This document shows, one piece after another, positions 1-10,560 of a stretch of DNA of 64,000 nt. Within the stretch, counting starts at the first letter, position 1, and every line of letters starts with the position of its first letter. The stretch covers positions 38,502 to 102,501 of the forward strand of contig JALQPE010000104.1 of assembly GCA_030407315.1 (NCBI GenBank), read 5' to 3'. The notes below the pieces were generated by a model. That model saw only the letters and a list, made by a program, of their open reading frames with translations. It had not been told where the DNA came from and searched no databases. A program made the translations under genes and the position numbers. This stretch comes from Asparagopsis taxiformis. Lineage: Eukaryota > Rhodophyta > Florideophyceae > Bonnemaisoniales > Bonnemaisoniaceae.

Positions 1-1
1 A

Positions 2-886
2 CTGACGCGCTACCCTGTATCGCTGGGCACGGAACAAGTGGACACTATCCGCAGCACGCCGTTCCTTCGCATGGAGTTCCTCGCGCGACTATCGGAAGCG
101 TACGCGCGCGCGGCGAGTGCGTTGAAGAAGGCGCAAGCAAGATACAAGCGCGACTTCGACCGCAGTGTACGCACGGTGAACAAAGGTGTCAAGGTTGGCG
201 ACCAAGTGTATCTGGACACGCGCGCGGGAGCAACGACGCAGGCGCAGCGAGATGAGGGTACGCGCGCGTCGAAATTGGACTACCCTGTCTCCGGCCCCTT
301 TCCCGTAATAAGTTGCCGCGACCATACCTACGAAATCGTGATAGACGGTGTGCCCGAACTGGTCAGTTCCGACCGCATCCGCCTCGCCCCTCAACCCGCG
401 TCGCACGCACCCGTCGCGCCTGACAGCGCCGAAGGCTATAGCAATACGGAAGAAGCGAACGATGCGCCGCGAGCGGGCGAGCACGAATTCGACGACGCGC
501 GCAGGGTTAACCCGGAAGCCGGATACGGGACGCGCGAATTTATGATCGACAGGCTGATGGCCGAAGGCATCGACGACGCCGGAGAGGCCGTCTTTCGTGT
601 GCGATGGAAGGGCTATTCAGCGCGCGACGATACTTGGGAGCCCATGCGTTCACTACCCGCGCCAATCGTCGCACGCTTCCGCAAGGAGTTGAAGCGACTA
701 GCGTCTAATGTCGCTGGGCAGGTCACCGAAGCCAACCCCGAAGTGCCGCGCAGCCGCCGGAAGCCCCCAGTGAGAAACCTCGCCCCCGAAACGACACGCG
801 TCGCAGCGCCGCGACGAACGCCGCCCCGCCGAGCGAGCGCGAGGTTAGCGGACAAGAAGACGCAGCGTCACCCGCCACGTAACTAA
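2..886 (+). CDS. Ty3/gypsy retrotransposon polyprotein, 3' end (integrase C-terminus plus chromodomain), 5' partial
   Basis: The frame is open from the window edge to a TAA at 884-886, so this is the last ~294 residues of a longer polyprotein. Residues ~30-125 have the look of an integrase C-terminal region: a helical stretch, then a basic segment with GDQVYLDTR and the SH3-like end YPVSGPFPVISCRDHTYEI. Residues ~180-230 form a clear chromodomain (FMIDRLM..., FRVRWKGYSARDDTWEP). In chromoviruses (Ty3/gypsy with chromodomain) this tail directs integration to modified chromatin. The C-terminus is Arg/Pro-rich. The GC-rich composition matches the retroelement pieces further right. It lies on the opposite strand to the gag-like gene, so it is probably a separate copy. 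Confidence 0.85.
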   Translation: MTRYPVSLGTEQVDTIRSTPFLRMEFLARLSEAYARAASALKKAQARYKRDFDRSVRTVNKGVKVGDQVYLDTRAGATTQAQRDEGTRASKLDYPVSGPFPVISCRDHTYEIVIDGVPELVSSDRIRLAPQPASHAPVAPDSAEGYSNTEEANDAPRAGEHEFDDARRVNPEAGYGTREFMIDRLMAEGIDDAGEAVFRVRWKGYSARDDTWEPMRSLPAPIVARFRKELKRLASNVAGQVTEANPEVPRSRRKPPVRNLAPETTRVAAPRRTPPRRASARLADKKTQRHPPRN

Positions 887-2251
887 CTCCCGAAATGCCG
901 CCGGGCTCGGCGGACGCGCGAACTAAGGCAGCCATCTACGCCGACCGCCGACTAAGTGGGCCACGCCCCGCGGAAAGCCCTAATGCGTAGATAGCTACAC
1001 GCACCGACACGTCACCGATATGCTGCGGTCGACGCCGAGGACGTCCGCAGTTAACCTTATCGCGCAAGAATGCCGCTGCTATCACCGCCACCGATTGCGC
1101 GCGCAAGACGTCAGGGAGCGCAACCGTTAACGTGGCGCCGCGCAATTGCCCGTCACGCAACGCCAAGCGAACACGCCGCGTTCCGCTGGGGCGTCATGCT
1201 AATCATAGCAAGCCTGAGGCCGTCAAATCGCGGAATGAGCTGGCGCCGTTCGTCGAGTGAAAGTGCGGATAGCGCATACGCCACCGCCCACCAGGGGCAC
1301 ATGCGACTCCTATGCCACCCGCACCATTTACCCGCCTCTATGGACGCTCCTTCGCGTAAAGCCGCCCGAGCCTAGCGGCCGCGCCGCGCGAAGAAGAAGG
1401 GGAACGCACAAGAGACGTTGATGCACGCCGCGGGAGACACAGCAGTTGGCCCAGCGCGCCGCCCGTTCGCCATGCGAAAGCCGGTACTCGTCGACACGAG
1501 AGCATCAGCAACGGTCACCCTCACTAGAAGGATGGAGAGGGTCTCAGAACCCGCTCAGCCTGCCACGCGCTCGTTCGGAATTCGCAATGCTACGCGCGCC
1601 GTTAACGGCGAAGAATTCTTCGCCGCGCCACGCAAGAGTTCTACGCCTACGTTGTGTAATTTTCGTGACGATCCGCCGCGCGCCTACCGACTCACCGCAC
1701 TCGGGCTCTAGAACGCTTCATGAAACCTGTACGAGTCTGGTTACCAGCGGGCGTTCTTTTGACTCTGGATGGTGGAGCGAGCTGGAATCAGCGATGAGTT
1801 TTCGCGCGAAAACGGGGAACGACGTTGGAATCAAGCGTGGGGGCTGGCCCGGCTGGTCAACAGTGTAGCCGTCCCATGGAAATTGCCCCATTGGGAAATT
1901 ACCAGGAGTAGGGACAGCCGCATTGCGCCGCCGTCCAGCCTACTCCCGCGCCGTGACGAAACGTCCCCTGCTGCCGCCTTTTGATTGGGCGACGACACAC
2001 GCCGACTACCGCGAGGCGCGCGAGCTTGGTGGAAAGACGCAATCCCCTGGAAGGACGCGGGTCTCCACTGGGAATATAGCGGCACCCACGTGCACGCTTA
2101 CCCCTCTCCAGCGGAAGCGAAACGGACGAGAGAGGCTCCTAGAAGATGTAATCCCGCCTACGCCTCCTAATAACACCAGCCGCCCCGTTTTAGACACGAT
2201 AGTTGCGTGCGCCACGACCGACCCGCGTCCATCCGAAGCGAGCAAACGAGC
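887..2251. other. Gene-poor GC-rich DNA downstream of the gypsy polyprotein
   Basis: No convincing coding frame on either strand. Composition and CG-rich words match the polyprotein just upstream, so this is probably 3' untranslated/LTR or other retroelement debris. I could not find a second LTR copy to fix a boundary. It is split from 9091 onward by insertion of element A. Confidence 0.5.
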
Positions 2252-2700
2252 CACAGCATGAGCAATTTTTGAGAAAACCATTGATTTCACTGGTTTGAAC
2301 CAGTAGATTTGGATGGAATAGCCGGCCAGAGCAAAATTTATAAATTTTATTGGAAAAAAACCACGCGACGTGGCTGGATACAGTAGAGAAATGGGATGGA
2401 AAAAAACCAGAGGAAAGCATTGGTCAGGTCAGGCTGAAAGGCTGGTTCTGTACTGTAGTTGGGTATGATTTTTTTGATGGTTTTAGATTTGCGCCCGTCC
2501 ATTCGCTGATGGCCAGCGGGGGGTGGGATAAAACCATTGAAATTATTAATTTTGGCTATGGAATGACGGGAATGGCAAACCAGCGACGGATACAGTACGG
2601 AGGGTGGTTGAAACCAGTGCATGGACTAGTTCGGGAGGCTGGTTTCGCTGGTTCTGGTGGTTCCATTACAGTAGGTGTAGTGTGGGACATGGTGTAAATG
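2252..2700. repeat. Element A left subterminal repeats (CTGGTT/AACCAG)
   Basis: The motif recurs many times in both orientations, sometimes as the small palindrome ACTGGTTTGAACCAGT (2289-2304). Subterminal arrays of this kind are bound by the element's own protein in plant CACTA elements; here that role is inferred. Confidence 0.7.
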
Positions 2701-3264
2701 AACTTACGCATGAGCAATGTCTTGGGGTGAGCTGCTTGTAGGCTAGGTGCATCTATGAAATTGTTTCTTGGAATATATTCTGGGGCTGCCATGAAGGAGG
2801 GAAATTTCCTATGTTGAGGTAGGTTAGAAGGTAGAAAGCTAGGAAATAATTGATAGGTAGTATAGTATTGTAGTCCTGGAAGGGAGGTGAATTGGGCGGT
2901 GGGGTCGGAGTGAACACGGGAATTACAATGAAGAGTGGAGCGATTGACGTTGTACAGTAGGTCAGGAAATGGTTTTGTATCGCGGTCACAATCTGCATAT
3001 ATGCAGATTGACATTCCACTACTTCCACCGCGTATGCATACGGATCTATACAAACGCAATTCTTCCAGTTACCAAGATAGATTTTGAACGACCAATATGC
3101 CCGCTCGCATGCACCAGATCTCTTATAGGAGGATGTAGAAAGGTGCTAGTAGAAGGAAGGAGGTGAAAGCAGTAAAATGGGCACTTACTAAGTATGAAGG
3201 TGACAACAAACATAAAGTTTTACGGCAGGGTTTGAAGTAGCTAGCTCTAGGTATGGGGCAAGAC
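2701..3264. other. Element A left spacer, no gene seen
   Basis: AT-rich DNA without a supportable gene. It lies between the subterminal repeats and the 3' end of the minus-strand gene. The palindrome TGCATATATGCA occurs near 2995. Confidence 0.5.
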
Positions 3265-4908
3265 TCACTTTACGAGGGATATTACAAGCTGTTCATCTTC
3301 GTAGAGAGGTTGCAAATCTTCTGTGGCGTTGCAGGAAGGATTGGGGTCCTCAGACGCCGGAGAGTGAAGGTCAGATTCATCAAATTTGATGGTCTCATAT
3401 TCATGGGCAGATACGTTCCTCTTCTTCCGAATCAAACTGGAGAGTAGCTCGCCACCCGGGATGTAGTCGCGAATGTCGAGGCAGCCATGATGTCCAGCAC
3501 ATGGGAAGCCATCTTCTGCATAATCTTCTGCATTGAGCATTGTGCAGAAGAGGGACTTCAAACATAGAGCAACTTTGTAAGCGGCGAGAATACTTTGCGT
3601 GCTGTAACAGAGAATGTGACGTTGATTGCACTGAGTGAGACTGCTGAGAAGAATCATGGCGGTAGTGAGGAAGGAGAATTTTATCACCGCTTTTCTCTGC
3701 TTTGAGGTACTGGGGGATGAGGAGACAGCATCTGTGTCTGTGACGGAAACAGTATAGGTGAGCTGAACCATGAGCTCCTCACAGCCGAGTGTGAAAGCGT
3801 TGAAGATTTTGTCGTTTTCTTCATAAACTATGTGTGCTTTGGCACTGTTTCCGTACGCTCTCGTTGTGGTCGGAATGGAATCGGGAGGACGAATGGGGAG
3901 CTCATTGCTTCCAGTCATGAACGAGCCATGGTTTCTGCTCGCAGGATTTTCGAGGAGAGCGGCGCCGAAGTCTTGGTGGAGAAGAAAGAAGGACGATTTG
4001 AGGAGCTCCAGTTTCACAGTCTTTCTGGCGTTGTTGAAGAACTTTGTGAGTGCACGCAGCGCGGAAGTAGCGATTAGAACTGGTGCAGTGTCGGCGGGAG
4101 CGAGACCGGAATTTCTGAAAGTGGGGGACGAGAGTGAGGGAGCTGGAATGGATTCCATGTCGGAGTCGGTAGATAGTCTTTTCCGCTTTGAAGGGGGCAC
4201 GAAGAGGTTGTCTTCGTCGGCAGGCATCGCGAGAGCAAATGCTTCGCGAAGAGCTTGAGTTGGGAGGCGCACCCAGGCGGGCTTGTTCAGAGGCACAACA
4301 GTCGCGTTTCGAAGTGGATAGCTGCGGAGTTCTGTCGACATTTTAAGGTCATCTTCTTCTCCAGGGTCTGCTAGTCCTGCCTTGCGCATGGTTGAATCCT
4401 TCCACCTAACGATATGGTCATTGGCCATCGACAAGAAAGCAGAGCCGACGATGGACCGCTGAAGGTAGACGTGTTTCTTCCCGACAGGGCTGGTGATGAG
4501 GGACCGCTTGGACTGTGTGATGTCTGAAGGGGCGGAAGAGAATTGGGAGAAGGACAACGCGGCGAGGAGCAGAGCTGGACATGAATTGGAAGGTTGAGAA
4601 GGGTTTGCAGAGGAGTTTTCGAACGGAGTGCCAGTCCTCGCCAATTCCTTTATGGTGCAGTGAGCTACAAAGCGGGAGACGGTGGCTTTGTTGGTGAAAA
4701 TGCTGTTGACGACCTGGCAAGCAATGTGCATGTCGGGACCGCGGTCCCGGCATGAAACGCCACGCGTGTTGGTACCCTCTAGAATTGAAGCGAGATAGCG
4801 CAAAGCGGCCAATCCATCATGGATAGGAGCGAGAAACCGTTGAAGAAGTGCGGAGTACATCTCTTCTATTCCGCAGAGCAGGTCGTTGTTTTCGTTGGGA
4901 GGAGGCAT
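3265..4908 (-). CDS. Orphan 547-aa protein of element A
   Basis: I do not recognise this protein. It is the only long frame in element A and runs without interruption. I chose the Met at 4908 (MPPPNENNDLLCGIEEMYSALL); an in-frame ATG at 4956 is also possible. The N-terminal third is helical. The middle has a basic patch (PPSKRKRL) that could be a nuclear localisation signal, followed by Ser/Pro-rich sequence. The C-terminal ~170 residues are Cys/Leu-rich (FPCAGHHGCLDIRDYIPGG) and end in an acidic tail. A nuclear localisation patch plus its position inside the element suggest an accessory protein, perhaps one that binds the CTGGTT repeats. That is inference. No DDE transposase motif is visible. 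Confidence 0.6.
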   Translation of the reverse strand: MPPPNENNDLLCGIEEMYSALLQRFLAPIHDGLAALRYLASILEGTNTRGVSCRDRGPDMHIACQVVNSIFTNKATVSRFVAHCTIKELARTGTPFENSSANPSQPSNSCPALLLAALSFSQFSSAPSDITQSKRSLITSPVGKKHVYLQRSIVGSAFLSMANDHIVRWKDSTMRKAGLADPGEEDDLKMSTELRSYPLRNATVVPLNKPAWVRLPTQALREAFALAMPADEDNLFVPPSKRKRLSTDSDMESIPAPSLSSPTFRNSGLAPADTAPVLIATSALRALTKFFNNARKTVKLELLKSSFFLLHQDFGAALLENPASRNHGSFMTGSNELPIRPPDSIPTTTRAYGNSAKAHIVYEENDKIFNAFTLGCEELMVQLTYTVSVTDTDAVSSSPSTSKQRKAVIKFSFLTTAMILLSSLTQCNQRHILCYSTQSILAAYKVALCLKSLFCTMLNAEDYAEDGFPCAGHHGCLDIRDYIPGGELLSSLIRKKRNVSAHEYETIKFDESDLHSPASEDPNPSCNATEDLQPLYEDEQLVISLVK

Positions 4909-4956
4909 GAGGGAATTGTATGGTGTGGAGAGGGGCAAAGAGCATAGCCGTCGCAT

Positions 4957-5065
4957 CCAAAGCGGGTGAGGCTGGAGGACTAGTAGACATGTTGTGGGTG
5001 ACTATGGATGGACGTTACAGCCCAAAGACTAGTTTGGCAATACTCAATCCGGCGTTGCTTGCTTT
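4957..5065. promoter_or_regulatory. Upstream region of the element A gene
   Basis: A short interval between the start of the minus-strand gene and the palindrome array. Any promoter for that gene must lie here or within the array. No specific motif is supportable. Confidence 0.3.
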
Positions 5066-6075
5066 CCAGATTGAGTTTTGCTCGACTAATTCCAATATGA
5101 CAAATTTTTGACGCCCCTGCAGATTTCACTCTAGTTTACGAATATGCTGGTAATTACAATGTACTTGAAGTAATTGTAATTACATTTTTTGCAGCATACT
5201 TGATTCTCGAGACCGACTCGCTGGCGAGATAATTACTTTCCGTAATTAGTAGTTGAAATTGACACTCAATTCCAATTACTTCAATTACAATGTAATTACC
5301 AGCATATTTAGAAACTAGAGTGAATTCCATGGGGGGCTCAAAAAATTTGTCATACCGGATTTGGTCGAGCAAAACTCAATCCGGCCTAGTCCGTTTCCCG
5401 GATTAAGTTTTACTCGACCAATTCCGGTATGACAAATTTTTTGAGCCCCCCATGGAATTCACTCTAGTTTCTAAATATGCTGGTAATTACATTGTAATTG
5501 AAGTAATTGGAATTGAGTGTCAATTTCAACTACCAATTACCGAAAGTAATTATCTCGCCAGCGAGTCAGTCTCGAGAATCTAGTGTGCTCCAAAAAATGT
5601 AATTGCAATTACTTCAATTATATTGTAATTACCACCATATTCGGAAACTAGAGTGAAATCTACAGGGGGGTCAAAAAATTTGTCATACCGGATTTGGTCG
5701 AGTAAAACTCAATCCGGGAAACGGACTAGGCCGGATTGAGTTTTGCTCGACCAATTCCGGTATGACAAATTTTTTGAGCCCCCCATGGAATTCACTCTAG
5801 TTTCTAAATATGCTGGTAATTACATTGTAATTGAAGTAATTGGAATTGAGTGGCAATTTCAACTGCTAATTACGGAAAGTAATTATCTCGCCAGCGAGTC
5901 GGTTTCGAGAATCTAGTATGCTGCAAAAAATGTAATTACAATTACTTCAATTACATTGTAATTACCGGCGTATTCGTAGACTAGAGCGAAATTTGCGGAG
6001 GGACCAAATATTTGACATACTGGAACTGGTCGAGCAAAACTCAATCCGGACTAGTTTGCTACCCAGATTGAGTTT
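5066..6075. repeat. Three consecutive ~335-bp palindromes
   Basis: A ~165-bp unit occurs six times in alternating orientation. It begins near GGATTGAGTTTTGCTCGACC, passes through CACTCTAGTTT and GGTAATTACATTGTAATT, and ends near TCTCGCCAGCGAGTC. The outer edges pair near 5395 and 5730. Every copy contains AATTAC-rich stretches. The array could fold into three large cruciforms, and looks like foldback elements inserted end to end or amplified in place. Confidence 0.7.
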
Positions 6076-6220
6076 TGCTCGACTAAGTCGAGTATGGAAA
6101 AACGGCGTCAGGAGGTTCCGAACGGTGTATTGCCCCTCTCTTCGTCTTCCTGGACAAGCGTGTGTCTCAAGTAAACCAGTATCTAATATGGTATCTTGGT
6201 TTTCTAGTGAAGTGGGTCAA

Positions 6221-7446
6221 CGATAGTGCACCATGGTGCACTATCGTTGACCCATTTCTCAATCATCTTTGCACATCCTTCCACCCGTGCTTCTTCTCCC
6301 TATACAACCACTACTCGTCGGTGACGGTGAAGCTCTCCAGTTCTACAGCTGTTTACGAATGTGCAAGCAAAACTACTAGTAGTAAGTAGCTTCTCATCCA
6401 TATGGATGAGAAGTAGATTTGCCTGAGAATATTCTCGGGTATCTCGCCAAAGGCGTCCGGTGGACCTCTTCTGACCAATTGGTACTGGAGGTACCGGATG
6501 GTTAAACATCCGGCACCTCCCGTACTTCTGCTTTCCGTGATTGCTCTAAACCTGAGGAGGTGACAAAGGGTTCTGCCCTTCAGGCGTGCTGCCGGTTTCT
6601 GTCTTCGAAGACATGGAAAGAACAGGAGTTGATCGACTCGTGTTCTTTCCATGTCATCTTATCCTACACTCTGGATAGTCCTGGAAGTATTTCTTCGGGA
6701 ACAGAGAACCGATCAGACTACTGCTTCCGATACTGTTTCATATCCTCTACATCCATGTGCGCTAGTCTATCCTGTCTCAAAGTATGAATCTGGAGAATGC
6801 GAGGTACAGAAGCTCATGGGAAGCTGGTTTCGGCCTCTTACCGCTGGTGTTTGAAAGGTCTGTCTCATCCACAACTGTACTCCTGAACTATAGTTCAGGA
6901 GTACAGTTGTGGGTGAGAGCATATATCCTCCATCAACTTTTCTACTCGTTCTATTACACATGGTGGTCCATCTTTCCTCGATGGCGGACCTTTTTCTATC
7001 ACCACTAGAGGAAATAGACACCCTCCGAGGGCAGGCTAGCTTTCTATTACTACTCGGTACAATATTGTTCATATAAATTTATAAATTGCTAACAATATAT
7101 GTGCCCTTCTCTACTTTCCCACCTCACACAACATCAAAACATTAAATCTTTACGTGAAAGTCTTTTCTGCTCTGCTCCCTGATAATAACTCGTTCCATCT
7201 ATACGTACTTACACTCTAATATCTTTTTGTGCTTTTTAACCACTAGTGCCACAAGTAGCTACTTGTACATCCCTCTTTACACATGTGTAAAGAGGGATGT
7301 ACAAGTATGGAATATGCATATTCCATACCGCGTTCTTTCGACTTCATCCTTCTGATTTCGTTCTCATTCTCTGAACATCTTGGACGTCTTCATTTGCTGT
7401 GCGGCCGCACATGGCGGACAATTGTGCCGGCACAATTGTCCGCCAT
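6221..7446. repeat. Cluster of unrelated perfect palindromes
   Basis: Within ~1.2 kb lie several perfect or near-perfect spacerless palindromes of different sequence. These are 6221-6250 (centre CCATGG), 6392-6415 (centre ATAT), a hairpin at 6613-6656, 6871-6908 (38 bp, centre CTATAG), 7260-7307 (about 48 bp, centre ACATGT), 7308-7328 (centre TGCA) and 7409-7446 (36 bp, centre CCGG). No coding frame of note spans them. Confidence 0.75.
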
Positions 7447-8339
7447 TTTTTGAAATAGAAAAAAGTGCGCGCTTTAGTTTCGCCAAGCGTCGTTTCTGAC
7501 CGCCACGGGCACCTTCTGTCGACATTTAAGCGCCTACCGTCACTCTTTTCCACTCTTCTCGTCACTCTCTCTCGTTATCACCCAGGTTTTTCCCCTATTG
7601 AGGATCTCCTTCTGCTTTCTCAATTCCCTCCCCCTTCCCATGTAACCATGTAAGTTCTCCATCTCTACTCTGACCAAGACGCTGCAACAAATACTAACAG
7701 ACTTTCTCTCTCCCATAATTCGGTTCTTTCTTCTCATTCTCCCCTCCCGCTCCCCTTTCGGTACGTATTTTCACCTTCTCTTCAACCGCTATGGGTTCAT
7801 TTCAATTTCTAACTTTTTCCTCTATTCATCATATCCATACTTTATTTCGTCTCTACTCCGAAATAGGAAATAGGCTTTAGTTTTCTACAGCTCACAGTAC
7901 ATAGATAGCAGTTTTGTAGAGTAGAAATGGTAGTACTATCAATACTTTAATTCAGCGCTCTTCAGAATAAACTTGCAGTCCCCTTCCCTACCAGGAAGAA
8001 GATGTAATTCTGGTCGACATGACCAATCTGTCATATGTTCAGTTCTTATCTGTCGTACACTTCCCATCCTAGATCCTATGATTAGAATAGTGGCGTCTCC
8101 CACCCGCCGAAAGCCAGCGTCCCACCCTATCCATTCCATCCCGTCCGGTGGTAAATTTCCCGTCCTTCCAGCCCTTCAACCACCTTCTTTGATGGTACTT
8201 TACCAGTCAAATCAGTACTACAATCCACCTATACTGCTGGTTTGCAACCATTACACTGCAACAAAAATCCATACAATATGATGGAAAAAAACCTACATTT
8301 ACATTGGTAGAATCTACTTCAGACTATGGAATTATTCCA
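7447..8339. other. Element A right spacer, no gene seen
   Basis: Pyrimidine-rich, AT-rich DNA with no supportable gene or RNA. It separates the palindrome cluster from the right subterminal repeats. Confidence 0.5.
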
Positions 8340-9088
8340 GTCTTTCGACTGCTTCAAACCAGTGTCGGGTCTGGTTGTAAACCAGTGAGTAGGTTGGTTT
8401 CAACCAGCTGATGTGCTGGTTTTCAACCAGCACTCACTGTGCCTGGAACCAGCCTGCCCACTGGTTTACAACCAGCCCCGACACTCTCTGTACTACCGCA
8501 CTCGCTGGAATGACCCATCGCTAGGACTAGACGATACCTCTGGTTTTAAACCATCCCATACTGGCCCAGACACACTGGTTCCAAACCAGCCCTGCTACTG
8601 TACTCTACCACTACAAATTCTAGTTTATTTCTACTCGCTAGCAAACATATATCCACTGGGCCCACTGGTTGCACACCAGCGTCACGCTGCACTGCACCCT
8701 CTGGAACTTATCCATCATCTCTCAGCTGGCACCCTCTGGTAATATTCCATCATCACCACTGGTATATTCCACTCCATTGGCTGGTTTACGTCCATATCAC
8801 CTCCTAAATTTAACCAGCACAGTACGCTGGATCATAACCACTGTCAGACCCACCGCCGTGGCCTGGTGCAAACCAGTACCCCCTGGCCAAACCATCCAAT
8901 CCACTGGTTTTCAACCAGGCCACCCGTACTGTACAAGCACTGGAATTTCACCAGCAAATTTACTAAAATATTAGATGGCGCTTATCCAGAGGTTGGGGAT
9001 CGATTTAACCAGCGACGTGGCCTGGTTTTTCACCACTGTACGAACTAAAATCTGGGCTGGAAAAATAGCCATTTTTGCTCATGCTGTG
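8340..9088. repeat. Element A right subterminal repeats and terminus
   Basis: More than fifteen CTGGTT/AACCAG motifs in both orientations, ending in the inverted terminus TTGCTCATGCTGTG. It mirrors the left end in motif content but not base for base. Confidence 0.7.
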
Positions 9089-9090
9089 GC

Positions 9091-9584
9091 GACCACGTAA
9101 GCGAGGAACCAATACGCGACGCAAACGAACGCCTGCCATAGCATCAGACGAATGCGCTGCGAACTAACCGCCGACAAAAGACGCTGCGTACGACGAACCG
9201 ACGAAGCGCATACGCCCCGACAAAGTCCCCCCCGGACGCGCTGTCCTATCCCTAACCCTTCTTTCGCCACCGTACCCCCATCCGCACTTTGCAGCATACG
9301 CGCCACACCTTCGCACGCGCCCGTAGGACGTCGTCGTCCGCGTGTCCCCCGAGCGCCGACGTGATCACCCAGCAAACACGGCCTCAAACGTGGACGCGCA
9401 CGCCGCGGCGGCCGAAGCCCATTATGACGCGGCAACCGCCCCATACGTTCGACCGTGCGCCGAGGCAAACGCGGAGCTACAAGGCGTATACCCAGAAGGA
9501 AAGGCGACTTAGAACAGGAAAGGCAAGGATACGTTTATTTGAGGTAGCCTGGAACGTCAGCGAGGGATGTATGGATGATAACGA
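9091..9584. other. GC-rich retroelement DNA downstream of the gag-like ORF
   Basis: GC-rich sequence continuing from the stop codon of the minus-strand gag-like frame. If pol exists it should follow here on the minus strand, but no reverse transcriptase, protease or integrase motif is readable. Element A interrupts this DNA. Confidence 0.4.
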
Positions 9585-9849
9585 CTACGGATTCGCATGC
9601 GCGTCGTCGTCGCGGCGCGTACGACGACTGGAAGTGCTTCCCACCGCATTGCGCGCGCGAGCACGGCTTGAGGCTGTGTCTGCTTGGTGACCGCGTCGAC
9701 GCTCGGGATTCAACACCCGGACGACGCGCCCGCCTTGCACCCCGAGGCGCAAAGGCGGGATACTAGGAGGCGCCGACGTTGCCCCCGCAGCGCGAGAACG
9801 AGTCATTGGACGCGCGCCGCCGCGATCTACTCCAACACCCCGCGCCGTC
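9585..9849 (-). pseudogene. Gag-like ORF, third (C-terminal) piece
   Basis: Read on the minus strand from the E1 junction, this piece continues the gag-like frame (TARGVGVDRGGARPMTRSR...) to a TAG stop at 9585. It is Arg/Ala-rich and basic, as expected for a nucleic-acid-binding Gag tail, though no CCHC knuckle is visible. It is separated from the second piece by element E1. The dinucleotide TC at 9848-9849 is one copy of the 2-bp duplication. Joining after removing one copy keeps the frame. Confidence 0.65.
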
Positions 9850-10560
9850 CACTACGGTGTTGAAAAGGGGGCCTCAGACAGTACTGCGAGACAGTGATTT
9901 TTACTGTCTGAGACAGTAAAAATCACTATGCGGCAAATGAAAATTAATGCCACACTTGGAGACAGTGATTTGCACTGTCTGGCAGACAGTACGGAACACT
10001 GTCTGCAGACAGTAAAAAACACTGTCTCACAGTACTGTCTGAGGCAGTGAATGGAGACAGTAAAAATTAATGATTTATTCAATAGTTGGATATGATGTAA
10101 TTTACTGTACTGGGCAGTGTTGGCGGATAGTGTTTTGTATTGGCCAAGGCAACATGGCCGGATAGTGAAATACGCTGCCTGGGACAATAGATGGAACCAA
10201 CACGGTGCACTGTCCTGGGCAGTACCTGGAGACAGTGATTTTCACTGTCCTGGGCAGTACCTGTAGACAGTACTTTGTGCTGTCCTGGGCAGTACCTGTA
10301 GACAGTATTTCGTGCTGCCCTGGGCAGCACCTGTAGACAGTATTTCGTGCTGCCCTGGGCAGTACCTGTAGACAGTATTTCGTGCTGCCCTGGGCAGCAC
10401 CTGTAGACAGTATTTTGTGCTGCCCTGGGCAGCACCTGTAGACAGTATTTCGTGCTGCCCTGGGCAGCACCTGGAGACAGTATTTCGTGCTGCCCTGGGC
10501 AGCACCTGGAGACAGTAAAAGTAGTGTCCTGATATAATAAAATTCGGTGTCTGGGAATGG
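9850..10560. repeat. E1 left terminus, GACAGT subterminal repeats and 35-bp minisatellite
   Basis: ACTGTC/GACAGT motifs occur about thirty times in both orientations. From about 10206 to 10520 they are organised as roughly nine tandem 35-bp units, each holding a GTGCTGCCC/GGGCAGCAC hairpin followed by CTGTAGACAGT. The same block is found in E2, E3 and E4. The frames that run through it are repeat artefacts, not genes. Confidence 0.8.

Larger units (their letters stand above)
2252..9088. mobile_element. Element A: CACAG-ended DNA transposon (~6.8 kb)
   Basis: The ends are inverted: CACAGCATGAGCAA at 2252 and its complement ending at 9088. The dinucleotide GC flanks both ends (2250-2251 and 9089-9090), as for a 2-bp target duplication. 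Composition drops sharply from the GC-rich retroelement DNA on both sides to AT-rich DNA inside. Both subterminal regions are studded with CTGGTT/AACCAG in both orientations, the layout typical of CACTA/EnSpm elements. It encodes one unidentified minus-strand protein and no recognisable transposase, so it is probably non-autonomous. The interior holds dense palindromes. Confidence 0.75.

Noticed and set aside
887..2290. Many overlapping short frames in GC-rich DNA
   Set aside because: CG-rich sequence has few stop codons, so open frames are expected by chance; no motif or conservation.
9079..9468. 129-aa minus-strand frame as retroelement pol
   Set aside because: No protease, reverse transcriptase, RNase H or integrase motif; it crosses the element A boundary.
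10206..10520. CRISPR-like array
   Set aside because: The 35-bp units are contiguous with no unique spacers, inside a eukaryotic transposon.
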